NCBI GenBank assembly: GCA_002104935.1
Contig: MCGT01000015.1
Location: 478,447-542,446, forward strand
DNA: 64,000 bases
Source: Hesseltinella vesiculosa
Lineage: Eukaryota > Mucoromycota > Mucoromycetes > Mucorales > Cunninghamellaceae
Direction: 5' to 3'
In this document: one piece after another, positions 10,734 through 20,896 of the stretch
Layout: each line of letters opens with the position of its first letter
How positions within the stretch are numbered: the stretch's first letter is position 1
The notes under the pieces: model-generated
Told to the model about the DNA's origin: nothing
What the model saw: only the letters and a program-made list of their open reading frames with translations
Database searches by the model: none
Translations under genes and position numbers: made by a program

Positions 10734-11907
10734 ATGTCTGTTCACTTACGTCACTTGCGTCTTGCTACCCGGCCCTCCATCACTGCCATTGGTTTGGGAG
10801 CCAGCTTCCAACGACCCATGCCCAGCATGGCGGTGACATTCCGCTCCTATGCCACCAACAAAAACCAAGGCAAACAGATCTTGCTGCGCGACCACGGTGT
10901 CTTTGGTAAAGCCTGAAAGCACAGTCGTCTCTTTCTCTCTCCCATCTTCACGCTAATGACACCTTGATGCTAACATTCTTGCTCCTTTTTTTTTCTTCTT
11001 TACTTTGATTCAGCTAATTATATCCCTCCTGAAACGTCTCCTGCGATCTCCGATTTTCAACGCTGGCGATTGACAAAATGGCGCAACCTGAAGAACAGTG
11101 TACAAAACATGCTCAGGTAAGACCTCCTCCCCCTTTTCCCGGTCCAGCGCATCGTATCTCGCCCTCATATTATGCATACATCGATAAACACCTTTAACCT
11201 GCTTTCCTTCTTTTCTAGCGTGGGCTTGATCAAGTACAAGTCTCAATACGAAAAATGGAACTCGGGCAAGTTCTTGACTGAAGCTGAAGAAGCCTACAAA
11301 GATATGAACGATGCATTTGCCAGGTACATCTCCTCAACATTCTTCAAAGCATCTTGCTCATGTTTTTTTTTTCTCATTGTGACACAGAGGCGATCGCTCG
11401 CTGTTGGAAGAGGTCTGCTTGGACGCCATGTACACGGTAAGCCTGACGCCCGTTACTCCCTCCCCCAAGTTTGCACACTCACCTAGTATTTGTTTTAGAA
11501 CATGAAAAATCAAATGAAAACCAGAAAGGATATGCGATGGGCTTGGGGTTATCATGGTGAAGTAGAAACACCCCGCATTGTCTGCGTACGATGCCTTGGT
11601 ACAGGTGGCATCAGCAAGCAAGGCTTCTCTGTCGGCCAAGTTACCGTTCGTATGCATACGAAGCAAGTAAGTGTCGGATGGTAGAGAACATTGCCATCAT
11701 GAAGACAGGACCATTCATCGCTTTTTTTTTAACCAATAGACCATGGCTGTGTATGACAAGAAGAACCGGTTAGTCGGAGGGGACCCTAATACCATTCATA
11801 ACGTGCTCGAATATGTTGTTTTCCAAAAAACAATCTCGGACCCTGAAGACATCTGGCGCGTGTATGGTAAGATTACCGCGGCAGACATCGCCTCTCCCTC
11901 GGCTTAG
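10734..11907 (+). CDS. Mitochondrial large ribosomal subunit protein mL45 (Mba1/Tim44-like domain)
   Basis: Six exons: 10734-10905, 11014-11116, 11219-11323, 11388-11436, 11499-11666 and 11740-11907 (765 nt, 254 aa). The N-terminus is rich in Arg, Ser and Leu with no acidic residues, a mitochondrial presequence. After it come NYIPPETSPAISDFQRW, a helix containing VGLIKYKSQYEKW, and the C-terminal Tim44-like fold (KDMRWAWGYHGEVETPRIV, RLVGGDPNTIHNVLEYVVFQ). mL45 homologues, including yeast Mba1, sit at the mitoribosome exit tunnel and help insert nascent proteins into the inner membrane. The Tim44-like domain alone could indicate Tim44, but the length and N-terminal motif favour mL45. Confidence 0.85.
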
Positions 11908-12729
11908 GACCGACCCTCGTTGTTTTTCCCCTCTCCTTCCTTGATCATATCCTCATGTAACTTAGACGCAAACAGAATAATAAAACACCAGTAGAAAAAA
12001 ACCGACCAACCCAAAATGCTGTCACGAGAATTTGTTCGGTCCGTTGGCATTCGTGAGGATGGTGAGGGTGGGGGGTTTCACTAGTGATGTGATCAAGCTA
12101 GAGGACAGGATTTGTGATGATTGGCGTGCACGATAAAAAATTCAGCAGGGCGGAAGATATCCAATCACAGGCAAAATAAAAATTTATTACATCAAGCTAG
12201 GTATACTTCTCCAGTGCGTGTGAATCAGTCTCCACCCACGTAAACCTGATCCACATTGGAAGTAAAAAAAAAAATGAACGTTCGTTTACTGTGAAAGATG
12301 GTGGGAACATTGGTTTGAAACCACAGTCCATACCACTGCCTTGACATTGTTACTGGTGTGGATGCTGGGATTGTATATAGTAATGTTATATCGTTTTTGG
12401 AGCGATCGACATCATTCTCCTTTCTTTCACTTCAAATTTTATTAATGCTATTGATCATGTTTTTGGGGGCTTTACGTGCGTTTTAATCGACAACGCCGCC
12501 AACGACGAGCCCACCCAGTATTTGCTTCTTTAAAGCACAACTGTTTGAATCATTTCATTCCTGATGACAGGTTTTTGTTCAGAAAAGACATAGAGCAAAC
12601 AGTAAAAAACGCGCTGCCAGTTTAGGAGTTTTAATTTTCATGAGATTTTTTAATTTCTGTGCAAATGTTTGATGATGAATGAAACGGTGGTGGTCTATGA
12701 ATGAATTACAAGATGGATGAGCTCCAGCC
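11908..12729. other. Intergenic, nothing recognised
   Basis: Lies between convergent mL45 and UTP25. It contains A/T runs and short meaningless ORFs. No tRNA-like, repeat or coding signal stood out. Confidence 0.5.
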
Positions 12730-15680
12730 TCAAGCAAACTGAAAGGTATTCTTTTGAGCGGTGCACATCTTCTTGGCACGGTCGGTGCCGACAATGCGTT
12801 CGAGCTTCAAAAAGTCATACTTGGAAAAGAGGGCAGTGCAGGAGAAAGTGGCTTCTTCGGCGGCGCTAGCATGGTCATTGACTTTGAGACCGAGGAAGTC
12901 GACAATTTCATTGTAGAACTGAGGATGATCGGGCAGACCGTAAAAGACGACATGATAGGTACCTCGGATGTTGAAGCGCCGGTAATAGTGCAATCGCTCG
13001 GTGTACAAGATGAAGCTGGTGCGGCCATGGAAGAACTGCGCTCTGGCGCGTGTCAGACCCCCACTCGACGTGTATTCACAACATGGTTCGTACTCGTATT
13101 TGTTGTCTTCCAAATAGTTACGGATACGGACAAAGTCAAAATAGGACGGGATAAAAAACAGGGTATGAGTTTGCATGATGGCAGATTTCCGCAGAGACGG
13201 CAATGTCTATACAAAAGGAAATTAATAAGAGTGAGTCGACCACGTTTTTTTCTTTAAGTCTTGATGCTCGCTTTACCTTTTCCACAAAATATTTGAAGCG
13301 GGTGTCATCCATTGTGGCCAAGGAAGTGGAATCCACACGAGTAAATTGTTGAGGCACATCGACGCTGACATCCATGATACTTCCTTCATAGGCATGCTTA
13401 ATCTTGAGTCGACCAGATACGTTTTTGAGATAGCGAGTGTACATGGCATTCAGCTCTGGGGTCAAGTAATCCGAGAAGACTAGGGTTTGGCGCAGATACT
13501 TGGCATTGCCATCCAGATACCAGCTGCGGATGCGTGAAATATCACAGTCGTGTGAGTCGATGGGGATCAGGTTTAGATGTTTGAAGATATGGTCGACATG
13601 GTCCCAATTCTGCATGGTCATATCTGTTGCTTGATCTATAATAAACATTTCAATGGAAGACAAGTAATCAAAATCGCGCTTCTTGTCCCTACAGCCGACA
13701 AAAAAAAAATTGAGGGGTAAGTCATTGCTCACCACCTTCCACCCTCCTCCACTTTACCCTTCTGAGCCGATGAGTGTTTTCAAACCAAGAGGTGAGCAGA
13801 TCAAGATATCTGAGTGGTAGAATTGGCTGTAGAGCTTGATGCTCTTCTTGGTGATTTTGACGCCTAGACGGAAGTGGTCGTCAATGTTGCCATGGAAAGT
13901 ATCCAAATAATCGGCAGGCTTGTCCTTGTTCAACGAATCGTCATCTCGCAGGTTGAATTGTTCATAGAAACGTTTCTTGTTTTGCTACAAAAAAAAAAAT
14001 TGCAAAGCATTGGTGAGAAATATAGTCCAGCCTCAAGGTCACCTCCAAATGGCAATTACCACATTTTCAGACCCGCAGAGTTTGATCAGAGCATCTACCA
14101 CATCCACCACGGCATTTCGGAATGGTAATAAAATCAACACTTTAGGTCGCGTGAAGCCTTGATCTCGCAGCTCACTACGCCCATCCGATTAAAAAAAAAA
14201 AAGAAATCGGTAAGTGCGCTTGCTTCCTAAATGCTGCCTTGCTTCTTCACTTACCCGGCATCATTGCCTTTCGCTTGAGCATCTTCCAATTTTGAGTTGT
14301 TCTTGGTCACACGATCTCTAGCTCTGGATAAAGGTGCAAAAAAAAAGGGGGATCAACAGGAAAGTTCACTGGTAAAGACCTTCAGCTTACAAAGATACAT
14401 GGTTCATGGCATGAATGGCGTATGCATTTCGGATTTCCTTTTTGTTGTCCAAAGATCGGCTGCCATAGAGTATGTCTTGGTACTGAGACATCTGGGTCAA
14501 AAGTTTGGCTTGTAAAGGTGTCAATGATTTGCCTGCCAAAAAAAAAAAAAAAAAAAAAAAAAAAGCTGTTAATATTCTAATCAAAGAGAGAAGGAAGGTA
14601 CCTTTTTGGACACAGTCCTTGTTGAGTGCAGCCCAGCGGTTGATAAGCTTCTCTTTAAATTGAGCGTCCTGAAGGTCAGTGATGGGCTTGGAGTCGGCAA
14701 GGGCAGCTTCGTTCTGAGGAGACTGGAAGACAACATCTTGCAGCACGTCGTCATGGTAGCTTTGCAGCTTCCATTTCTTTTGTTCAATTAGAGAGATGCG
14801 CTCGTCAAAGTCAGCAGATTGTTCGTCGCTGAAGCGCGAGTCGTAAATATGATTACGGCCATCGTCTTGCTCAGGTTCGTCGTCGTCGTCTTCGTCTTCG
14901 TCTTCGTCATCTTCTACGTCATCTTCTACGTTATCATTGTCGTTGTCCGAATCAGAGGCACTCGTGTCATCGCCTTCATCAACATCGGTTTCTTGGTCCA
15001 TATCCTGTGCTTCTTCACTGAGTTCCGCGTCGTCACCGTCGTCCATGTCCTCGTCCAACGCTTCTGATTCTTCATCTAGTAATTTCAAATGAAAGAAAGT
15101 GGTTAGAGCCAACGGACATCCATAGAAACGTTTATCTCTTCATGCTCTTACCTTCATCGTCGTCCACTTCCTCGCCATCGTCTTCCAGACCTTCTTGTTC
15201 CTTTTCGATCTTTTGGTAAAAGTCCTTGTTCTTGGAGGTCTTCTTCAAGGAGCCCATCAGTAGCGAATAGGCTGAGGGCTTTTCCCATTCCTCTTCTTCG
15301 CCATTGCTCTCGAGATCACTTTCGTCTTCGGAATCCTCGTCATTGGCCTCTCGTTCTCGATCAAGATCTTCTTCATGCACGACCTTTCGACGTTGACTAA
15401 AGAAGACGTTAAAAAAAACGGAAATGGGGTCAGACATGCCAATACTCAATATACTCTTTTCTGATTACGTAGCGGGGCCTTCTTCTTGATCGAGATTGAA
15501 ATCGGAAGGTACAAGCTCACCATAATCCATGATCTGCTGGCGATCTTTGCGAGACATGCTGCCGAATTTGACAGGGCCGTCCTTTCGCTTTGCTGATGCT
15601 GGCTTGCCTGTCGAGAGACCAGACACATGGCCATCGGTTGTCTTTTTTTTCATAGATTTGCTGATAGCCGATCGACCCAT
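12730..15680 (-). CDS. UTP25: U3 snoRNP-associated nucleolar protein Utp25 (DIEXF/DEF homologue)
   Basis: SSU-processome factor for 18S rRNA maturation, acting in the nucleolus. Nine exons: 15680-15469, 15396-15152, 15075-14602, 14532-14391, 14323-14255, 14174-14060, 13984-13758, 13688-13277 and 13206-12730 (2373 nt, 790 aa). The basic start [13 protein letters not shown] is followed by a long Asp/Glu-rich tract (about residues 70-220) including [11 protein letters not shown]. The conserved C-terminal half holds [56 protein letters not shown] and [14 protein letters not shown], the degenerate DEAD-helicase-like domain of this family, which lacks a proper Walker A. A poly-A/T run lies inside the intron at about 14,540-14,565. 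Confidence 0.92.
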
Positions 15681-15719
15681 GCCCGTGAGATTAAGTTTGT
15701 GTTGAAAGGGAGAGGACAA

Positions 15720-16181
15720 AAAAAAAAAAAAAACGAGCGGCAGCCATTTTTTTTCAACGCGGACTTTTTGGTGGCTGGTGGGCGGACGGCGTCGATCAAC
15801 TTGTCAGCCATCATATCGAGGCTAGACTTGCCCGTTTGCTTCATACCATTGCATCTGTCATTGTCATTGGTGAATGTCATTACTAGCTTGCAGTCACCAA
15901 TATGTAGCAGTTTTCTGTATGAAAAATGATTACGTTTTAGAGAAGCACCACGCAACAAAAATGCACAGCTCGCTCAGTTGACCAAGCACGTCGGCTTTCA
16001 GTGGCAGCCTCAACTGGGATTGTCCAATAAAATCATTTTTCTGTTTTTGGCAAAAAAAAAAAATGGGGGGATGGGAAGAGAAAAGCTTGCTTTTTTTTAC
16101 ACCTTTTCCTGATAATTCTTTCTCTTCGCTATTTCTTAATATGACATCACACAACATTACGCGCCTGGATAATGCCTCCAT
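15720..16181 (-). pseudogene. Possible minus-strand coding remnant, unrecognised
   Basis: Two coherent stretches are readable: residues beginning MEALSRRVMLCDVILR from the ATG at 16181, with a possible donor near 16103, and a segment with LLHIGDCKLVMTFTNDND and GKSSLDMMADKLIDAVRPP at about 15,730-15,915. No splice choice joins them cleanly: the obvious acceptor gives an immediate stop. I do not recognise the family. It abuts the broken plus-strand family at 16.2-17.9 kb and may belong to the same mobile or multicopy unit. Confidence 0.35.
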
Positions 16182-16249
16182 TGAACGCTTTAATGCAAGT
16201 AACTGATCAAGTGCCCTTCGCTCGCTGTAGTGATTGCAAATGTAAATGA

Positions 16250-17910
16250 CCTCTAGTGCATTTGAAGGACGCAGATGCTGGTACCTCACTTGCATCCGCT
16301 GCCGAAACAGTGCCACCCGCCAACGATCTCCCCCTTCTGAAACAATGATTAACTGGGATGAGCTGGATGAATTTTATGACCAGTTCCGTCACAACCCTGC
16401 TCTGCCTATCAATGTGGTCCTGACAACCTTGTCGACTTGCCAGTTGGCGACATTGTGCGTCATTTCATTGTGCATCTCTGTGAAACGTCTGGTTTCATGT
16501 TCTATTTGAAGCTTATCCATGACCCTTCAAGACGCTCAGCTATCGCCTTTTACGCTTCCTTTACAAGCTCAAGCGAGCATTGACAACAACCTCCAGGTAA
16601 ATGGGAACGAAATTGGAAAAAAAGATCCAAAAACAGAAAAATGAATTTTAATCCCAGGCTGAGTGTAACTTGGTTTCCGTGATTTTCTGAACCTCCTTGT
16701 TTATTTAGAAAAGAAGAGTAAAACAAAGACAACGTCGATTGCCTCCAGACACGCGGTGGTGTTTAAGCCACCTTGATACCCTCAGCATGAAGACATTTGT
16801 GCTTCATTTTGAGCTAATAGACAAGCAATACGCAACAGCCAGGTACAAAACAATCTTGAACGACCAATTAGATCCCACCACTGGCGCCGCGCTGTTGGAG
16901 CAATATAAACAATGGAAAGCGACCACAGACTATGTTGTTTTCTGGCAGGACCGCAATAGATTGAAGACAATTACCGAATCACATGCATCCTGCTCTGCCT
17001 TTGTTGGTGACTTGATTCTGCGGGTGACACCCAGGCCAATGGCAATGCGGGTGGACAACGATGCCAGAAGAAAAGATGAACAGGATGGCAGCAGCAGCAA
17101 CGCGAGCGTTACAGCGACAGAAGATGAGGGCCTGGACAGCAATGATACAACTTTGAAATGTTGGATGATCGGTTCGACCAACATTACGGAGTTGTTTGAT
17201 GCGTACCGACAACAAACATGCTCTCTCCCGCGTCCATGCAAGCTGGAAACGTCTTTGCAGGAATTGCTCGCTGTGTCGAATATATTGTTTCTTGACCCAA
17301 ACAATCACAGCACGGCCATGGCCAATTTGTAAGTGGCATTTTTTTTAATGAAAAAACTCACCCCTTTATAGGCTCACCAAGCTTCCTGAATTACCGATAC
17401 TTGACCAAGAGTCCTTTCGAGATAGAGCTGCAGTCCACCTACTACGATGCATTTCTGTCAGAGATCATTGCTGATCAGCACTGACGCGTAGCTCTGCGCT
17501 GGGCCAATAAGTCTGTGGACGAGGACCAAACCGACATCCGGCCGGATGCCATCATCTCCACTCTCCTCCAACACTGTCATGGCCACCCGCTCGGTTTTGG
17601 CGAGGTCAAGCCTGGCAGCCGATCCACAACCAAGCACGCCGCCATTATGGACATCTTACGCCTGGCTATCATCTGTAAGCGCAGCATTGACAAGTGGCAT
17701 CGGCCCAATTTCCTGGCCATCATGATCCTGGGCTACCGTATCGCCTTCTTTGTCGTCTCCAAGCGCCACGATATGTACACCATGCTCGAGATCGCCTCCC
17801 TCAACGTTGCCGTCTCCATCTCTGACTTGCATACCTTTGCCACGCGCAAAAACCTGGACCTGCTTTCTGCCGTCAGCCATTGCTTTTGGGAAACCTGTGC
17901 CACTCCCTAA
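16250..17910 (+). pseudogene. Degenerate multicopy gene with PD-(D/E)XK-like C-terminal motif
   Basis: Coding-quality sequence is spread over different frames. 16,345-16,420 reads as NWDELDEFYDQFRHNPALP. 16,420-16,545 reads in another frame through PVGDIVRHFIVHL and FYLKLIHDPSRR. 16,518-16,597, in a third frame, leads through an intron (16598 to about 16,709) into an exon at 16,710-17,329 with LHFELIDKQYATARYKTILN. After the next intron (acceptor about 17,371) one frame ends quickly. The neighbouring frame reads FEIELQSTYYDAFLSE, hits a single TGA near 17,481, and continues to RPDAIISTLL...LGFGEVKP. The D...E-x-K spacing recalls a restriction-endonuclease-like fold. Several frameshifts and a stop make it non-functional as it stands. 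I believe the family is lineage-specific and multicopy; no name is certain. Confidence 0.6.
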
Positions 17911-18046
17911 CAATGCCGGCGACCATGCCCTCCAAGATGAGCAAGTTGCCTTTGTCCCCATCTCTCAATACTTGCAATTGATTGACAAGTCAAGCAACAA
18001 CAGCCTTGGACAATCTTCGCGCTATTGATTCCCCAACTAAAACAAT

Positions 18047-18273
18047 ATGAGTAACAAAGCATTAGTAAAAGAATTTAAAGAATTCATAGATACTCTTCAA
18101 TACCTTGAAGAATTTTATAAAAGTGAGAATATGATAATAAGTGATAATACTATACACGATATGAATAAAAAAGATGCACATGAAGTATTGCAAATTGTGA
18201 AGTCAGGCAATGCTTCACTGAAAAAGGTCATTAATACACCCCCTTTCCTCCATTTTCCTTGTTTCAGCCAATA
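18047..18273 (+). CDS. Short AT-rich ORF (75 codons), unrecognised
   Basis: Starts at an ATG and encodes a charged, helical peptide rich in Lys, Glu, Ile and Asn (LVKEFKEFIDTLQYLEEFY near the start). Codons are strongly A/T-ending, unlike the genes on either side. Coding character fades after about 18,230, where AAAAAGGTCATT could mark an exon end or the limit of an insertion. There is no family assignment. It could be a fragment of a foreign or mobile gene, or the 5' exon of something broken by the repeat cluster just downstream. Confidence 0.3.
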
Positions 18274-18482
18274 AAGATATGTCCCCGCCCAAAAAAAAAA
18301 AAGATATATCCCCGCTAAAAAAGAATTATCGCATGCCACAATAGAATATCCACGCCAAAACATTTATAGAAACGTCCATGCCAATAAAACGGAAAAAAAA
18401 ATGTGTCCCAATAACAAAAAGCGGTCCCATTCTCACGAAACAGTGTTGCCGTTCAGAAAAAAGATATGTCCCCGCCAAAAAA
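18270..18482. repeat. Cluster of imperfect ATATGTCCCCGCC-type repeats
   Basis: About six units of 18-25 bp of the form AAAGATATGTCCCCGCCAAAA occur near 18273, 18301, 18342, 18369, 18398 and 18459. The first and last are nearly identical (GATATGTCCCCGCC). The middle ones carry substitutions such as GAATATCCACGCC and GAAACGTCCATGCC. A-runs separate the units. No coding potential. Confidence 0.65.
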
Positions 18483-18829
18483 AAAATGACTCATTTGTGA
18501 ATATTGTTCGTACTAAGACTTTCTCCATCAGTGATTTTCATATAAGATGGGGAACAAAAGCAATATAAAAATTGTGTCAAATACGACATGCGTAATGAAA
18601 AAATAAGATGCTCCGTGTCATTACTACAGACCTAGGATTCCTTTTATTTTTTGCTGAGGGAAAAAAAAAAAAGCAATGACAGCTGGAGACAGGCATGACA
18701 AGAGGGAGAGGGATGGTATATGATAACAAGGTACGTAGGATATGGGATACAATGGATACAACGGGTACGATACGTAGGTACAAAGAAGAATGATGGGTGA
18801 TGCGATGAAAAAAAAAAAATTACGCAAAG
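18483..18829. other. Intergenic, nothing recognised
   Basis: Lies between the repeat cluster and the next broken fragment. It contains a stretch of GATACG/GGTACGATACGTAGG-like short repeats at about 18,715-18,780 and A-runs. No gene is supported. Confidence 0.4.
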
Positions 18830-19215
18830 TGGGCGCGTTTGCTCTGCGACGAGCCAGTTTCGTTATTAGGATCATCGCCGCTGGCAAGGAGGCCGATTTC
18901 CTGGGGGAGATGTCATAGGCCCTGTATCTCCACATTGACCTCAACTTGGTCCTGGTCGTTTAAGATGGTCTTGTACCTCGCTGTGGCGTATTGCTTGTCG
19001 ATAATAAATCTTTTTTTTTACGCGCCAAATGAAAAGAGGGATGACACGACATCAAGGTGCTCGCCAAAAAAATCACTGTCATTCATACAGTATTGGGCCA
19101 GCGCCATTGTTAAAGAACCGAGCTGGCCATTTTTTTTTTTTGAGCAGACCAAGGTGACAAACATTGGCCCCGATGCCAGATAAGGAAAGAGGTTGACTTT
19201 TTGACCGATGATGCG
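18830..19215 (-). pseudogene. Inverted fragments of the same multicopy family
   Basis: On the minus strand 18,945-19,010 encodes IDKQYATARYKTILNDQ, the same peptide as in the plus-strand pseudogene at about 16,820-16,880, followed soon by a stop. Upstream on this strand, LAQYCMNDSDFFGEHLDVVS (about 19,035-19,110) and VRIIGQKVNLFPYLASG (about 19,155-19,215) read well but in other frames, with A-run indels between. This is a broken, inverted relative rather than a gene. Confidence 0.5.
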
Positions 19216-19431
19216 GACCCACAGCAGTGCAAAAAATGGGAGAGGAAACCATTGTTACACACGATTCGCTTGACAGCAGACTTCCGTAATGCCGGTCTTG
19301 ACAGTATTACCTGTTATGCCATTGATTTTTTGTCAAAGGCAGACAAGAGTATAAAAGAAACATCTCTTTTGCTTTTTTTTTTTTGCTCATTCCAACAAAA
19401 CATCACAAATCAACCTTGGACTTAAAAAAAC

Positions 19432-20639
19432 ATGTCTGCTCAATTCGCTGTTCCTGAAAACTTGCATGCTCAAGGCACTAATAACGACTCTCAAGATGCC
19501 ACCAATGACTTTCGTATCAAGGCTGGTCTTGCCCAAATGCTCAAGGTAAATACTGCCTCGCTTCCGCTCTGCCTGTATTATGCCTGAGCTCATTTTTTTT
19601 TCCTTTCAACGAATGTTAGGGTGGTGTGATTATGGATGTGGTGAATGCAGAACAGGCAAGAATTGCCGAAGAAGCTGGTGCTTGTGCTGTCATGGCCTTG
19701 GAACGTGTCCCTGCTGACATTCGTAAAAACGGTAGGGTCGTATTGGATCAGCATCACATCATCGCTCATTTTTTTTACTGCATTTTTGTTACTAGGCGGT
19801 GTCGCACGCATGTCGGACCCCAAGATGATCAAAGAGATTATCGAAGCTGTCAAGATTCCAGTGATGGCTAAAGTACGCATTGGCCACTTTGTGGAGGCCC
19901 AGATCTTGGAGGCGATTGGTATTGACTACATTGACGAATCCGAAGTCTTGACCCCTGCCGATGAGCAACATCACGTGGCCAAGCACAACTTTAAGGTGCC
20001 CTATGTGTGTGGTGCCAAGAACTTGGGTGAGGCTTTGCGCCGAATCTCCGAAGGTGCTGCCATGATCCGCACAAAGGGTGAAGCTGGCACAGGGTAAGCT
20101 CGTCGCTATTTTAAAATGGTGTGCGCGCATTACTCACTCTTTCTTATTTTCGTTCCCGGTAGCAACGTGGTAGAAGCAGTGCGCCATATGCGTCAAATTA
20201 GCAAGGAAGTGCGCAAGGCAGCCACCATGTCTAGCGAAGAGCTTTATGCTTTTGCCAAAGACATCCAAGCACCCTATGAATTGCTCAAGGAAACCGCACG
20301 CCTGGGACGTCTGCCAGTTGTCAACTTTGCCGCCGGCGGCATTGCCACTCCTGCTGATGCTGCTTTGATGATGCAATTAGGCTGTGATGGCGTGTTTGTA
20401 GGCTCCGGTATCTTCAAATCTGGCGATCCCGCCAAGCGAGCAAAAGCCATTGTCATGGTAACAAAAAAAGTGCACGAGGTCTCAGGCCGCCCATTCATTT
20501 TTTTTTCTTTTAGGCGGTTACAAATTTCAATGACGCCAAGGTGCTTGCTGACATTTCAGAGGATCTCGGTGACGCTATGGTCGGTATCAATTTGGACGAA
20601 ATCCCTGATGAACAAAAGTATGCTAAACGTGGCTGGTAA
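19432..20639 (+). CDS. Pyridoxal 5'-phosphate synthase subunit PdxS/Snz (PDX1)
   Basis: Synthase subunit of the DXP-independent vitamin B6 pathway. It condenses ribose 5-phosphate, glyceraldehyde 3-phosphate and ammonia into PLP, with ammonia supplied by a PdxT/Sno glutaminase (not seen in this window). Five exons: 19432-19545, 19620-19731, 19796-20093, 20163-20457 and 20514-20639 (945 nt, 314 aa). It is a complete TIM barrel. The two catalytic lysines fall in [14 protein letters not shown] (Lys101) and [12 protein letters not shown] (Lys169). [14 protein letters not shown] and [20 protein letters not shown] are family hallmarks. Length is normal and no key residue is missing. Confidence 0.97.
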
Positions 20640-20896
20640 ATAGCCTACCCCCCTTACGACATGAATAAAATACAATCACCATACCATTTTCAACACTCAC
20701 TATCACATGCAAACGTATCGACAGACTTTTTCTTGTTTTGTAAAAAAAAAAACCCCTGTTTATTTCATATTTAACAATGGGGGAGAAAAATGTACAAGAT
20801 AATGCTAGCCTCTAGCAAAGGGGAGGGGGAAAGTACAAAGAGCCAAACGGCAAGGAAAATCAGATTTCAAGAGAGCAAAACCATGTAGGGACCTTT

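Noticed and set aside
14541..14565. Long A-runs such as this one as evidence for retroposed genes
   Set aside because: They fall inside introns and spacers throughout the window and are a general feature of this genome, not poly-A tails of inserted copies.
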